Below, one piece after another: positions 11,417-23,947 of a stretch of DNA of 64,000 bases. The DNA is taken from NCBI RefSeq assembly GCF_007655135.1, contig NC_045128.1, positions 5,270,001 to 5,334,000 on the forward strand, written 5' to 3'. Both the position numbers and the translations under genes were made by a program. Within the stretch, counting starts at the first letter, position 1. Every line of letters begins with the position of its first letter. Source of the DNA: Punica granatum. Taxonomy: Eukaryota > Streptophyta > Magnoliopsida > Myrtales > Lythraceae. Below the pieces are notes generated by a model. It was given only the letters and a program-made list of their open reading frames with translations. It ran no database searches and had not been told where the DNA came from.

Positions 11417-11970
11417 TCTATATATAATTATAAAAGCCGGAACGATGTGCCGAACAATGTCACGTAGGAAGTAAGTGGCTTATGATTGAGTGACTCTTGA
11501 AGTTCTCACCAATCATGATGCGAAAAATGGCATAGCATTATTGAGTCACATCATCATCATGAAATTCTAAAAGTTCTTTGATTTGTTAAGATGAAAATTC
11601 ATCTAATATAGTCTTAAAAATAAAATTTTAAAAAAATAATTATTTGTTTATACGCGTTCGTAGCATATTCACATTAATAAAGCACAAATTTTCATACTTT
11701 ACAAACTACGAAAATCTTTTTTTTAAGCATAAAATATTTAGTTAGCTATTTTGTAGCATATCATCAACCTATTTGATAACCAACATAAGAACTTTAATTG
11801 AAATAGAATTAATTAAAAAAACCATAGCTAAATATCAACTTTCTTATAATGTAATCACGGATGAATCTTTGTTATTCGTGAACATTTTATATCATTTATA
11901 AGCTTATGCCATAAGTGGTCAGCCATCTTTTCAATACTAATCCGCGCATACGCGCGGACCCTACATCTAG
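11417..11970 (+). mobile_element. Second non-autonomous Helitron
   Basis: Starts TCTATATATAATTATAAAAG after an A and ends ATCTAG before a T. A hairpin with 7-bp stem and loop ATAC (11941-11958) sits 8 bp upstream of the terminal CTAG. It is 554 bp with no coding sequence. The termini are of the same type as in the Helitron at 6118-6547, but most of the interior differs. Confidence 0.82.
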
Positions 11971-12552
11971 TATTATTAAATGGACAATATTATTCTTTAA
12001 CTCCTTATTTTATTTTAAATTGTACCATAATTAAACTAAGAATGATGGATACTTTCAACTTTTCAAACCACATTCTATAAAAAAAAATGTGATAATTATA
12101 AAATCAACTTTTGCTTAACTAATAGTATAAAATAAGATAAAATCTATTGATTTTATAGGTAATTCATCGTTTTCTTTTCTAATTAGTTATTGGCTAATAA
12201 AAAGATAATTTATTATTTATTTCACTGAGAATAGTATGAGCTTCATGCATATATAGTTACCCGTCCCCGGAATCGGATAAAATAGTGCCGACACCAATAA
12301 GTAGTAAAGTAAAGAATAATTACATGTAAAATTACGAACTTTTGTTTTCTAGCACCTTGTCTTACGAATATTTTTACATGAAAAACTATAACTTATAGGA
12401 TCAGAAATTAAAGGGATCAGTGCATTGACACTCTATTCTTGACATGAAATCAAAAGGCTCTGATGTTGATTATCATCAGTAGCATTTTCGTGTTTCCTTT
12501 CATTCCTGAAGACGTATGAAGCCTTGACGTGACTGGACGCTCTTTGAAGATT
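11971..12552. other. Spacer and 3' flank of squalene synthase B
   Basis: No gene. The part nearest 12550 is conserved with the 3' flank of copy A and probably contains the end of the copy B transcript. The remainder is AT-rich and featureless. Confidence 0.5.
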
Positions 12553-15500
12553 TCCTAGCCAAATGAAACAATATAATCAATGAACGGAAAATTATCAAAG
12601 TTTTTAAGACGGTATTAATTTTAGTAAAGAATAATATATGATCCAACTATTTCATGGTATAGAACTTTCACTTTCCAATACAAATATTTTTACTTACAAT
12701 ATACAAGTAGATGGTTGGCTGATAAATAAGCAAAGATCGACAGAAACGCCAATAGTCCCGCAATCTACAGTAAGAACAAAAACCAAAGATGAATTCATAA
12801 AAATCATGCTGGTGAGTTAGAAGACTTCATCAAAAAAATGCTAGGGGAATCGATAATTTAGCCTAATAAGTAACTCTATATATCGGGGCTTGCCGGGAAT
12901 TGTAGTTTGGAGTCACTTCAACTGCGACGGTAATTATGCTTGGTACAAATGAAGGATTAACAGTAATTCTAAATAATACAGCCAGCAGAAACTAACCAGA
13001 GCTGAATCATAGCCCTTCTCGCTCCTCATAATGTAAAATCTCCTGAAGAGAAATTAGAGAACAAATAAATCATCAGAGGAATCATAAATTGGAATTTAGA
13101 AGTATGAGGTTTCTCGTGGGATGAGCTCGGGCTTTGCGAGGGGATGGCCATGGACTTTTGAAGAGAGGAGAATTTGAGAAAGGCCTATAAGAATATGATA
13201 TTTGGGCGGTTCGGTTTGCGTAACGCGGCAATTTAGCGCAAGCCACAAAAGAAGAAGTGCAGTAACGGTAACTCTGATATTACGGTTTAGGATAAGCACA
13301 GCAAAGATAATTGTACAACAACACGGTCCATTAGCGATATTATCGCAACATTAAGAGCGCTACACTATAATGATTTATCAAAAAACATATAGAAAGAAAG
13401 ATGAAACCGGTCGTTCATTGCCAGAAATTTATTAAAAGCATACATATATTTTATAGACCCACCTGTAATTTAGCATTCCTGAGTTGATGCAGATCTGCTG
13501 TATAGCTTCGAGTCTGCTCTCTGTTTTACTTGCATTTGGGTCGTGTTTATCGACCTACGACATTATTTAGTAGTTTGGCATAATTTGCTCTTTTGCAGGA
13601 TTTGAGCAAAAGTGACTGTAACAAATAGGTAAACGGAAGAAAAATAAATAGATTTGCACATTCGATGAAGACGACTTTGAAGCACCTTAGACTTCATGCA
13701 GCTGCAAAACTCAAAGAAGGCACCATATACGTCGGACATCGTTCTTGTTCTCTCGATGATCTTCGCTATAAGACCTATATATATATTGAAGACATACTGG
13801 CAATGTCAAGATGAAATTCCTCACAAATCACAAATAGGGCAAAAAGTTGAATTGAAGAAGAAGATTAGAGGAAATGCAAAACAAATTTACCACGTCTCAG
13901 TTTCACTCTGGATCTGAAGACGTTGATATTGTTGTAGCATAGCGCCAATGTTCCAATTGCCATAACCTGAACATCATACGAAAATGCAAAGATAAGCTTA
14001 TGCAACTCAATCTTATTTGTCAGACTATCTGTTGATTCAGAAAAATCAACAAGGTAACGTAAAATACGAGAATGACAAGCAAGCATGAAATCAGATACAA
14101 AGGTTAGGCCTCGATATTCAAACTGGAACCTTAGTTGCATTGTCAGTGAAACACTCCCGAACAAATGCTACTGTGTACTTTGCAAACTGAGCATATTCTG
14201 AATAAATCAATTGATCAATCACAATGCACGATGTGCAAATGTCGTAAATGGACCTGCGGGGTTGCGCAGAATCGAAAGACAGCAGGATCTTTCAATGCCG
14301 ACAAGTACTTCAAGCAATCTTCCACATAGACAAAACTGCTCGTGACCATGTGGTTTAGGCAGTGGACTGCCTCAATAGAGTTCTCTTCGTTTTTCAAATC
14401 CTGGAAAAATTTTAAGCAATAAAAGATCCATCCTTATTAGAAGAAACAAGTCTCAGTAAATAAACGAAATCTGTTAATTCGTATACTGTATTATCATGTT
14501 ATCCTCGAAATTAAGAAAGAGATGTACGTACATACCTCCAATTTATTCACATACTTGCTCCAAATCTCACGAGGCCAGAACATACGCGGCCTAGGAATCT
14601 CCTCTATATCTTCGAGATAGTCACGGATGACATTTGCTTTCTGCAAAAGAGGGATGGCGGGAGCACTAGAGAGTATAACTGGCTAAAGCAAAAATGTAAG
14701 TCCGGTAATTAAGTACCTGAAGAAGGCAACCCATGGTATTGGAGAGATATTCTGGAGATAAGTCCTCTATACTGGAGGCATGAAAGATTTTCGAGAGTCC
14801 AACCCCAACAAGTCCAGCGACATAGTGGGCATACTCATTCAAGTCATCGATCGTCTCAACCTGTGAAAGATAACCGAAATGAGTCTGAAGATTTCTCCAA
14901 CTTAATTATTGAGCAGAAAGCTTCTAACAAAATGATCGGATTTAATGGAAATTTGACCGAACCTCCTTGTCTATAAATTTTGCCATCCCTGCTCCCATTC
15001 TTCTGGTAATATCCTTGATCACATCTTGGTGGCTGCAAATGCTAAAAGATGTAATTACTACAGAACTCAAACCTCAACCTGAATGTCAAGCTTGCTCGGA
15101 AATATTGAGAGACAGAGCAATGTAATCTTCCAGTGACATTTCTCATGTGCAACCTTTTATCGAGCTCCAAGAAGGATTTCCGGACGAGATGGAATTGGTC
15201 CATGAGGACTCTGCAATCAGAAGAACCACCTGCAAACAGAACGACAGCGTGAGAACACAATGCAGGCAATTTTGTGAGCTCAAAATACATTGATGGACGA
15301 TTTTTTTTTCCCCTTTGGAAATGGAAATGCTCACACACAAAGTGCCAATCATGGTCGTAGATGTATTCGTGGAAATCTTTGAGGATCGGTATTTTTACTT
15401 GCGAAGACAAGCTCATATCATCCTCTGTCAAAAAGGAGAAAGTTAAAAACATCAAAGAGCACACTGATTGTTCAATCTAAATAAAGCCAATAGAGTTGTC

Positions 15501-16103
15501 CTCGTAGTCAAAGGTAGTGACTCCTTTGGGGATGACCTAAGTTCGAGTCACTTTAAAATCATGCAAGAGAATACTGAAGAAAATGTAAATATTATAGCAC
15601 TTCTAACTAAAGCTGTTTTCGGGATTTAAGACGACACGTAATAATGGTCGGGAGAAGAGGGTCGATGCTTCTATCATCATTTACTGGTAAGTGAACACTA
15701 CGAATGACTGAACCAAAGATCCACATAGAAATGATATTGACTAAATGAATCGACAGTTTCAGATTGGAGAAACGAACCGACAGTATCGAGTGCACGAAGA
15801 ACCAAGTAGAATATCAGTATCTGTTGCATACAACCAACAAAAACATATATAAATCATCTGTTGTTCATCTTTTTGTAAAAAAGAAAGCAGGTGAAATCGA
15901 TTACTCACAGCATCCCGCAGCGTCTCGTCCAGCTGAACAATAGTGATGGCAAAGCTGCGGGCGACCTTGCTCATGATAGTATAGCAAAATGCCCAATGTG
16001 GCTGAGGAAGGGTTCGCTTCTCTGCTCCAAGGACCACCATTCTCAATTTTATCAATGGGCAGATTTCCTCCGGGTGCTTCAGGATATCTACCAAACTGTC
16101 CAT
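12553..16103 (-). CDS. SQS: Squalene synthase, copy B (most canonical; 14 exons)
   Basis: Farnesyl-diphosphate farnesyltransferase, the ER enzyme committing carbon to sterols and triterpenes. Exons: 16103-15909, 15820-15778, 15424-15335, 15229-15154, 15032-14963, 14860-14717, 14640-14536, 14400-14254, 13966-13891, 13774-13686, 13554-13463, 13042-12997, 12764-12698, and stop bases 12554-12553. All splice sites are GT..AG and phases join to 413 aa, the usual plant length. ARSF (48-51) matches the conserved substrate-binding SRSF. The first Asp motif is DTVED (77-81) and the second is [12 protein letters not shown], with Asp213 and Asp217. [15 protein letters not shown] is close to the family consensus. 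Residues 392-413 are a hydrophobic tail anchor. This is the copy most likely to supply normal activity. It lies in the same orientation as copy A and shares every exon boundary with it. Confidence 0.95.
15480..15600. repeat. Possible SINE-like segment in intron 2 of copy B
   Basis: Intron 2 of copy B is about 350 bp. It contains TGACTCCTTTGGGGATGACC followed by a box-B-like AAGTTCGAGTCAC, suggesting a tRNA-derived fragment. The evidence is only the motif and a loose resemblance to segments elsewhere, so this is tentative. Confidence 0.3.
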
Positions 16104-17321
16104 CAACATATCTCCGTGCACATGCCACCAGAATTGAATGACCAACCATCGTTAGATGACTAGATGTTTGATTATCCCCTGCATGCTAGAAGCGATCTCC
16201 AAGCAGTAAATTAAGTGGCTAAGTAGGCAGTACGTAAACATGTACAGAAAATTTTATCTGAAAATCAGTATTACGTGAACATTGATTATATATGGTAAAA
16301 ATATATTGAATTATAATCTTCTACACTATTTAATACGAAAAAACTCGTGTGTTTAGACTATTTTATGGGTCAAATTTCATGTTGATTTATAGAAGAGCCT
16401 TAGCAACGTAGTGTCTATATAGACTTTCCAAGAAAAGAATGGTATGCGAAGATCGAGTTGGAGCAAAGAGCTGGCAGGCTCTGGGAGCGAAACAAAGAGC
16501 ATTACGCTTTCCAGAATGGGAGGATCACTGACGCCTTCGAGTCTCGTATTTGCAGAAGTTAGCTAGGGAGGAACACCTTCCGTCCCCGATTTCCGGTTTC
16601 ATGCTTGTTATTTCTGCGAACATACAATTTTACTCTCACTTGTACTACGTTCTCACCCCTCTCTAAGCTTTCTCAAGGGTAAGGAATATATAAGTTTGGG
16701 GAAAGAAATGCTAAAGATGACACGGCTCTCGCCTCATGGACTTGGCATGAAATAACCTCCCCTCATCCTGCGGATGCCGGCAACCATTCGCTTACTCGGC
16801 ACCGGCGTCCGTTGGGCTGGGCCGCCTAGGCTCATCATGATTGGGATGGGCACAGTTGTGGTGGGCTGGGCCGAGTAGGCCCATCATGTGCCTAATTCCA
16901 TTTTTTCTATTATAAAATTATTTAAAAAATTGAATTGAACTATCGATCTATGTCTACTGTAATTTATGATAGAATTGTCATACAAAAAAGAGAGGGATTT
17001 TTTGTTTTTATTATATTTATGGTCTCAGCAATATAATGAAGTAGACATCTTTTGGAATCGAGGGTAATGTGTGTACCATTTAAATTTAATTAATGTAGAG
17101 TATGTAAATACTTAAGCATGAATCCATCCATGATTCAGGCCAAAATAAAAAATAAAAAAATAAAAACATGCATGAAATTTGTTTCTCTTGTAGGTGAGCA
17201 TCTCATGCTTCTTCTCGTTAAAATATATATGAAGTCAACCAAATTCGGAGTGAAATAAATTAATCATTGTAGTAAAGGAAAAACGAAAGCAAAACCTGCA
17301 TAAAATTGAATCAGATGGTTA
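16104..17321. other. Upstream region of squalene synthase B and spacer
   Basis: The part next to 16104 should contain the leftward promoter and leader. Around 16740-16890 there is a GC-richer patch with repeated GGGCTGGGCCG. No gene is recognisable. Confidence 0.45.
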
Positions 17322-17539
17322 CGGACCGTTTGGATTCAGAGTTAAAGTTACTTTGATTTTGATTTTAATTTTGATTGTGGAAAAAAACAAATGAGATGTG
17401 ATTATAAATTTGACTTGGGAAACGTGTGTTTTTATTGTGTAGTGTGTTGAGTTAAAGTTAAAGTTAAAATTTTTGAATTGAAAAATGTGTATTTTTGTTG
17501 TGTAGTGTGTTGAATTAAAGTTAAAGTTAAAGTTAAAAT

Positions 17540-18170
17540 TGTTGGAAATTATGGCTAATGGGTGAATGAGGAAATTGCTCACGAGCTAATGACTCTTGAT
17601 TTTCTTGGCGGTTACAAGAAATGAATGGATTGCATTCATGAATAATCAAATGTCATTAACATGTATATTGAATATATGTGAATTATTCCCCATAAATGGA
17701 GAATATGAAGAGTCATATAACGGATGGAACCCATAGTCTATAAAAGGGGCACACGGCAAAAAGGAAAGAGAACAAGAGAAAAAGTCTCCTGCCTTCCATT
17801 GCTTCCTATAGCCGATTGAAAAACAAGAAGAAAATTCGACCTCAAAAGTGTTCACGCTTCTCTTCGAGTTCGCTGAAGCGTTGCTGTTTGTGCTGCTGCT
17901 TCGCTTGTTGCCGTTTTATCCTGGGAAACGATTGTCCACGTAACCTCAAGCACCCAGGAGGGGACAATTCTGTTTCAAGTGGTTTGTGTCTAACACAGGA
18001 CTCGGCTCTCTCTCGTATCTTTCGGTTTCGCCTTTGTTTCGGTTTGAATTTCCAAGTTCCTATACTAATGAAATTAAGTTAATTTGATAGTATTCTATTT
18101 GTCCGAATAGCTATTTGAATTATCGTTCAATTTTGTGACTTATTAAGGCTAATTAAATTTACGTCTTACA
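17540..18170 (+). repeat. 5' LTR with TATA box
   Basis: 631 bp bounded by TG...CA. A TATAAAA box at 17739-17745 precedes the likely transcription start. It differs from the 3' LTR at one position as far as I can see by eye. Confidence 0.95.
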
Positions 18171-18205
18171 ATCTTGAAACAGAATTTGTTATTTGAACGA
18201 TTCGA

Positions 18206-21200
18206 ATGGCGTCGGGGAACGATGGAGATACGACCAACGGAAGCCAGACTACTGGCTCCGGCCCTGCTCCTATCTTGCCTAACCATTTGGTTAGCCAAAA
18301 CGTGGCTGCTCCCTCGATGGTCCCTGTGAACCATGTCGAGAAGCCCGAGAAGTTCAATGGGTTGAACTTCAAGAGGTGGCAGCAAAAGATGCTATTCTAC
18401 CTCACAACTCTGAACCTTGCAAGATTTTTGACTGAAAATGCTCCAACCCTATCTGTGGGGGAGTCAGATGTGCAGGCTCTCAGTGCGGTTGACGCTTGGA
18501 AGCACTCCGACTATCTCTGCCGGAATTATATCATGAATAGTCTTCATGATTCCCTGTATAGTGTCTATCAGGGGTTTAAGACGGCAAAGGAACTATGGGA
18601 ATCCTTGGACCGTAAATATAAATCAGAGGATGCCGGTGCGAAGAAATTTCTCGTCGGACGATTCCTCGATTTTAAAATGGTGGATTCAAGGACCGTAATG
18701 AGTCAAGTGCAGGAATTGCAAGTGCTCTTACATGAGATTCAGGCTGAGGGAATGGCTCTAAGTGAATCCTTCCAAGTGGCTGTTGTCATTGAGAAACTGC
18801 CTTCTGGTTGGAAGGATTTCAAGAATTATCTGAAGCATAAGCGAAAGGAGATGACAATGGAAGATCTTGTTGTCAAGCTTCGAATTGAAGAAGACAATAA
18901 AAACTCCGGAAAGGATCTCATCCTCCCTGCTGCTAAGGTAAATGTCATGGAGCAAGGGCAAAGCTCTAAGAACAAAAAAGGCAAGAAGAAGCTGGGTACG
19001 AATGGAGGAGTCTTCAAGCCCAAGTTTCAAGGGAAATGCTTCAACTGTGACAAGAAAGGTCACAGATCTGCTGACTGCAGGCTCCCAAAAAGGAAAAAGG
19101 ATCATGAAGCAAACGTGGTCAATGAAATGGCTCGAGATGTGGCAGACATCAACCTATCTGCTGTGGTTTCAGAGGTGAACCTCATTGGGTCCAACCCAAA
19201 GGAATGGTGGCTTGATACCGGTGCCACCAGACATGTGTGCTCAAATAGAGACCTGTTCTCTATGCTCGAACCGGTCACTGGGGAAAGGATCTATATGGGA
19301 AACTCTGCCCATTCTGCTGTTGAAGGTCAAGGAAAGGTAGTCTTAAAGATGACTTCAGGAAAGGAGTTGACTCTGAACAATGTATTGTACGTACCTGAGA
19401 TTCGAAAGAATTTAGTCTCCGGGTCATTGCTGAACAAACATGGGTTCAGAATGGTTTTTGAGTCGGACAAAGTTATTCTGTCCAAGTCTGGAATGTACGT
19501 AGGAAAGGGATATGTATGTGACGGGCTTTTTAAGCTCAATGTAATGACCATAATCAATAAGAATTCTGGTTCTTCTGCGTATTTGATTGAGTCTCCTGAT
19601 TTGTGGCATGGAAGACTAGGTCATGTTAATTATAATACTTTGCGTAGATTAATTAACTTGAATCACATACCTACATTCCAAATTAATTCACGGCACAAAT
19701 GTGAAATTTGTGTTGAGGCAAAATTGACAAGATCACCCTTTCAAACGATTGAAAGGAACACCGAGCCACTAGATCTAATTCATAGTGATGTATGCGATTT
19801 AAAGTTCGCAACAACAAGAGGTGGTAATAATTATTTTATTACCTTTATCGATGATAGTACAAAATACTGTTACGTATATTTGTTGAAAAGCAAAAATGAG
19901 GCCATAGAGAAATTTGTTCTCTATAAAAATGAAGTTGAGAATCAACTCAACAAGAAAATCAAGAGATTGAGGAGTGACAGAAGAGGCGAATATGTAACGC
20001 CTTTCGGGGAATTCTGTGCACAATACGGAATTATACACGAAGTGACTGCACCCTATTCACCTCAATCGAATGGTGTTGCTGAACGCAAAAATCGCACATT
20101 GAAAGACATGATGAATGCGATGATATTAAGTTCAGGATTACCTCAAAATATGTGGGGTGAAGCAATATTGTCAAGCAATTACCTATTAAATAAGGTGCCT
20201 CGAAAGAAAAGGGAAAAGACACCTTATGAATTATTCAGAGGTAGGAGATCATCCTACGACCACTTGCGAGTGTGGGGGTGTTTGGCAAAAGTAGTCGTTC
20301 CGGCACCAAAGAAAGTAAAGATCGGTCCTAAGACGGTGGACTGCATCTTTATTGGCTATGCACATAACAGTAGTGCTTATCGATTTCTTGTGCATGAATC
20401 TAAGATTCCCGATATACACAAGAACACGATAATGGAATCAAGGAATGCATCGTTCTTTGAAGATGTATTTCCATGTAAATTGAATGAGGTATCGAGTTCA
20501 TCAAAACGAACCTCGTGCACTATGAATGATGGACTTCATGACGTAGATCATGAAAGGCAGGGTTCGGATGAAGAGATTGAACCTAGACGCAGCAAAAGAG
20601 CTAGAATTGAAAAATCATTCGGGAATGATTTTCTGACATATTTGTTAGAAAATGAACCACAAAGCTATGCTGAAGCAGTAAATTCCTCTGAGGGACCTCT
20701 TTGGAAGGAGGCAATCAAAAGTGAAATTGATTCGATTCTGCGAAATCACACTTGGGAATTAGTGGATCTCCCCACTAGTTGTAAACCCTTAGGATCCAAA
20801 TGGATCTTTAAAAGGAAAATGAAAGCAGATGGATCCATTGATAAGTACAAGGCCAGGCTTGTAATTAAGGGATACAAGCAAAAGGAAGGCTTGGACTATT
20901 TTGATACTTATTCTCCTGTGACAAGAATAAATTCCATTAGGATGATACTTGCAGTTGCGGCATTGCGTAATTTGGAAGTTCATCAAATGGATGTGAAAAC
21001 AGCTTTCCTAAATGGAGATTTAGATGAAGAAATCTATATGGAACAACCCGAGGGGTTCGTGGCTCCAGGAAAAGAAAGGAAAGTCTGTAAATTGGTCAAA
21101 TCATTGTATGGGTTAAAACAAGCGCCAAAACAGTGGCACGAAAAATTCGATAATGCAATGATTTCCAAAGGATTTAAAATCAATGAGTGTGATAAATGTG

Positions 21201-21250
21201 TATACATTAAAGAAACAGAAAATGGTTACGTCATTAGTAAATTCCTCTGA
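18206..21250 (+). CDS. Copia gag-pol polyprotein, 5' part ending in frameshifted reverse transcriptase
   Basis: A 1,014-residue frame starting MASGNDGD. Gag occupies roughly residues 1-290, with a CCHC zinc knuckle [14 protein letters not shown] near 278. The protease motif is LDTGAT near 335. Integrase carries the GAG-pre HGRLGH motif near 467, a CEIC zinc site, and DDE residues in HSDVCD, FIDDST and NGVAERKN. It shows LRSDRRGEY where LRSDRGGEY is usual. Reverse transcriptase starts near 830 and runs up to ENGYVI, where a 559-bp tandem duplication (not a multiple of 3) shifts the frame and TGA ends it at 21250. The downstream half is in another frame, so this copy is not expected to make a complete polyprotein. 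Confidence 0.95.
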   Translation: MASGNDGDTTNGSQTTGSGPAPILPNHLVSQNVAAPSMVPVNHVEKPEKFNGLNFKRWQQKMLFYLTTLNLARFLTENAPTLSVGESDVQALSAVDAWKHSDYLCRNYIMNSLHDSLYSVYQGFKTAKELWESLDRKYKSEDAGAKKFLVGRFLDFKMVDSRTVMSQVQELQVLLHEIQAEGMALSESFQVAVVIEKLPSGWKDFKNYLKHKRKEMTMEDLVVKLRIEEDNKNSGKDLILPAAKVNVMEQGQSSKNKKGKKKLGTNGGVFKPKFQGKCFNCDKKGHRSADCRLPKRKKDHEANVVNEMARDVADINLSAVVSEVNLIGSNPKEWWLDTGATRHVCSNRDLFSMLEPVTGERIYMGNSAHSAVEGQGKVVLKMTSGKELTLNNVLYVPEIRKNLVSGSLLNKHGFRMVFESDKVILSKSGMYVGKGYVCDGLFKLNVMTIINKNSGSSAYLIESPDLWHGRLGHVNYNTLRRLINLNHIPTFQINSRHKCEICVEAKLTRSPFQTIERNTEPLDLIHSDVCDLKFATTRGGNNYFITFIDDSTKYCYVYLLKSKNEAIEKFVLYKNEVENQLNKKIKRLRSDRRGEYVTPFGEFCAQYGIIHEVTAPYSPQSNGVAERKNRTLKDMMNAMILSSGLPQNMWGEAILSSNYLLNKVPRKKREKTPYELFRGRRSSYDHLRVWGCLAKVVVPAPKKVKIGPKTVDCIFIGYAHNSSAYRFLVHESKIPDIHKNTIMESRNASFFEDVFPCKLNEVSSSSKRTSCTMNDGLHDVDHERQGSDEEIEPRRSKRARIEKSFGNDFLTYLLENEPQSYAEAVNSSEGPLWKEAIKSEIDSILRNHTWELVDLPTSCKPLGSKWIFKRKMKADGSIDKYKARLVIKGYKQKEGLDYFDTYSPVTRINSIRMILAVAALRNLEVHQMDVKTAFLNGDLDEEIYMEQPEGFVAPGKERKVCKLVKSLYGLKQAPKQWHEKFDNAMISKGFKINECDKCVYIKETENGYVISKFL

Positions 21251-21794
21251 GGGACCTCTTTGGAAGGAGGCAATCAAAAGTGAAATTGATTCGATTCTGC
21301 GAAATCACACTTGGGAATTAGTGGATCTCCCCACTAGTTGTAAACCCTTAGGATCCAAATGGATCTTTAAAAGGAAAATGAAAGCAGATGGATCCATTGA
21401 TAAGTACAAGGCCAGGCTTGTAATTAAGGGATACAAGCAAAAGGAAGGCTTGGACTATTTTGATACTTATTCTCCTGTGACAAGAATAAATTCCATTAGG
21501 ATGATACTTGCAGTTGCGGCATTGCGTAATTTGGAAGTTCATCAAATGGATGTGAAAACAGCTTTCCTAAATGGAGATTTAGATGAAGAAATCTATATGG
21601 AACAACCCGAGGGGTTCGTGGCTCCAGGAAAAGAAAGGAAAGTCTGTAAATTGGTCAAATCATTGTATGGGTTAAAACAAGCGCCAAAACAGTGGCACGA
21701 AAAATTCGATAATGCAATGATTTCCAAAGGATTTAAAATCAATGAGTGTGATAAATGTGTATACATTAAAGAAACAGAAAATGGTTACGTCATT
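20677..21794 (+). repeat. Exact 559-bp tandem duplication within copia reverse transcriptase
   Basis: Unit 1 is 20677-21235 and unit 2 is 21236-21794. Both run from AGTAAATTCCTCTGAGGGAC to GGTTACGTCATT and look identical base for base. Because 559 is 186 codons plus one base, the duplication frameshifts pol. Such perfection means either a very recent event or an assembly artefact. Confidence 0.95.
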
Positions 21795-22559
21795 TTATGT
21801 CTCTACGTGGATGACATACTCATTGTTGGTAGTGATGACAGAATGATCAAATCTACGAAGAATATGTTGAATTCAAGATTTGATATGAAAGATATGGGAC
21901 TCGCTGATGTGATTTTAGGAATTAAAATCATGAGAACATCAGATGGACTAATTTTGAGTCAGTCACACTACATAGATAAAATTCTGGAAAAATTTACCAA
22001 AAATGATTCTGGAATTTCAAAGACTCCAATAGACAATAATCTTCATCTATCAAAGAATAGAAAAGAGAGTATTTCTCAGTTAGAATACTCGCGGGTCATT
22101 GGAAGTCTGATGTATCTGATGAGTTGTACTAGGCCTGATATTGCATACTCGGTTAGTAGACTCAGTAGATATACGAGTAATCCGAGTGGAGACCATTGGA
22201 AGGCAATTGTCAGGGTACTCAAATACCTTAGATACACTCGAGATTACGGGCTGCACTATACTAGATATCCAGCTGTCCTAGAGGGATACAGTGATGCGAA
22301 TTGGATATCTGATATAACGGATTCAAAATCCACTAGTGGATATGTGTTCACACTAGCAGGTGCAGCAGTTTCATGGAAGTCCTCGAAACAAACTATTATC
22401 GCTAGGTCCACAATGGAATCTGAGTTTATTGCTCTGGATAAATGTGGAGAAGAAGCTGAATGGCTACGCCATTTTCTAGAGGGCATTCCTCAATGGGAAA
22501 AACCTGTGCCACCAATTTGTATCCACTGTGACAGTCAAACAGCAATTGGAAGGGCACAA

Positions 22560-22591
<32 letters not shown>

Positions 22592-22766
22592 ACGTCGTAG
22601 ACACAACACCATTAGACAACTGATCTCAACTGGAATTATATCTATTGACTACGTGCGGTCAAAGGATAATATATCGGATCCGCTAACCAAAGGGTTAAGT
22701 AAAGAGCAGTTTGAGAAGTTGTCAAAGGGAATGGGTCTAAAGTCCATTAGAGGAAAGGTTTTATAG
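21237..22766 (+). CDS. Copia pol, 3' part: reverse transcriptase and RNase H
   Basis: This frame continues pol from the second copy of the duplicated segment. It contains the catalytic [11 protein letters not shown] motif just after 21800. The RNase H domain follows, with [19 protein letters not shown] and MESEFIAL, and ends in [10 protein letters not shown] and the stop at 22766. A long open frame extends upstream to 21183 in this phase. Without the duplication it would be the C-terminal half of the gag-pol frame. Independent translation is not expected. Confidence 0.9.
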
Positions 22767-23284
22767 CGGACACCCAACCTAGCTGACTGGAGATCCCAAG
22801 ATCTAGGTTCAATGGGACAACCAAGTTATAGAACCGAATCAAATCACTGTAGGGGAGAAAATCCCTGGACCATTCCTTGATGAAACAGTGATAAACGGAT
22901 AAGGCTAGCAATCTAAATTGCTTTAATGATATGTGAAATCACCTATGTGAGAGAAAAGTGAGGCCGCTTTAGAGGAGAATTTTTATGGACTTAATTCTTC
23001 AGAAACTCTCGCAGAACCAGAACGGTGTTCCATGGCAAAAAAAAAAAAGGACACAACTATGAGAACCGAAGGAAGTTAGTTGAATCTTGTGTGAGGTGTG
23101 TAATATCTTTACACAAAACAGCAGAACAATTCAAGGACATCGTGTCTATTGGACTGCTAGTAAAGTACATGCATTTTCACAAGGGAAGGTTCAAGGGTGG
23201 TGACACCTACCTATCCTATACAGGTTCAACTGGTGAACACTATTTACGAGTCGAAACAAAACAATTTCCATTCATGTGGGGGAT

Positions 23285-23915
23285 TGTTGGAAATTATGGC
23301 TAATGGGTGAATGAGGAAATTGCTCACGAGCTAATGACTCTTGATTTTCTTGGCGGTTACAAGAAATGAATGGATTGCATTCATGAATAATCAAATGTCA
23401 TTAACATGTATATTGAATATATGTGAATTATTCCCCATAAATGGAGAATATGAAGAGTCATATAACGGATGGAACCCATAGTCTATAAAAGGGGCACACG
23501 GCAAAAAGGAAAGAGAACAAGAGAAAAAGTCTCCTGCCTTCCATTGCTTCCTATAGCCGATTGAAAAACAAGAAGAAAATTCGACCTCAAAAGTGTTCAC
23601 GCTTCTCTTCGAGTTCGCTGAAGCGTTGCTGTTTGTGCTGCTGCTTCGCTTGTTGCCGTTTTATCCTGGGAAACGATTGTCCACGTAACCTCAAGCACCC
23701 AGGAGGGGACAATTCTGTTTCAAGGGGTTTGTGTCTAACACAGGACTCGGCTCTCTCTCGTATCTTTCGGTTTCGCCTTTGTTTCGGTTTGAATTTCCAA
23801 GTTCCTATACTAATGAAATTAAGTTAATTTGATAGTATTCTATTTGTCCGAATAGCTATTTGAATTATCGTTCAATTTTGTGACTTATTAAGGCTAATTA
23901 AATTTACGTCTTACA
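23285..23915 (+). repeat. 3' LTR
   Basis: 631 bp, practically identical to the 5' LTR, with the TATAAAA box repeated near 23484-23490. It is directly followed by the AAAAT target duplication and the remainder of the disrupted MITE. Confidence 0.95.
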
Positions 23916-23947
23916 AAAATCAATTAATTCTGAATCCAAACGGGGCA

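Larger units (their letters stand above)
17540..23915 (+). mobile_element. Full-length Ty1/copia LTR retrotransposon
   Basis: A 6,376-bp element with 631-bp LTRs (17540-18170 and 23285-23915) that begin TGTTGGAAAT and end CTTACA. The target duplication is AAAAT (17535-17539 and 23916-23920). I see a single difference between the LTRs (CAAGTGG versus CAAGGGG). Domain order gag, protease, integrase, reverse transcriptase, RNase H places it in Ty1/copia. A polypurine tract GTGGGGGAT precedes the 3' LTR. A 559-bp exact tandem duplication breaks the polyprotein. The non-coding stretch 22767-23284 follows pol. Confidence 0.97.
17322..23947 (-). mobile_element. Family A MITE split by the copia insertion
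   Basis: Left part 17322-17539 and right part 23916-23947. It starts CGGACCGTTTGGATTCAG next to TTA and ends CTGAATCCAAACGGGGCA. The interior (TTAAAG repeats, two blocks with TTTTTGTTGTGTAGTGTGTTGA) is the reverse complement of the intact copy at 4595-4844. The LTR retrotransposon lies between the two parts and duplicated AAAAT on insertion. Confidence 0.85.

Noticed and set aside
18758..19105. Minus-strand frames inside the copia gag region
   Set aside because: Antisense shadows of the gag-pol frame.
20677..21794. CRISPR-like or regulatory repeat
   Set aside because: It is a single long tandem duplication of coding sequence; there are no spaced short repeats anywhere in the window.
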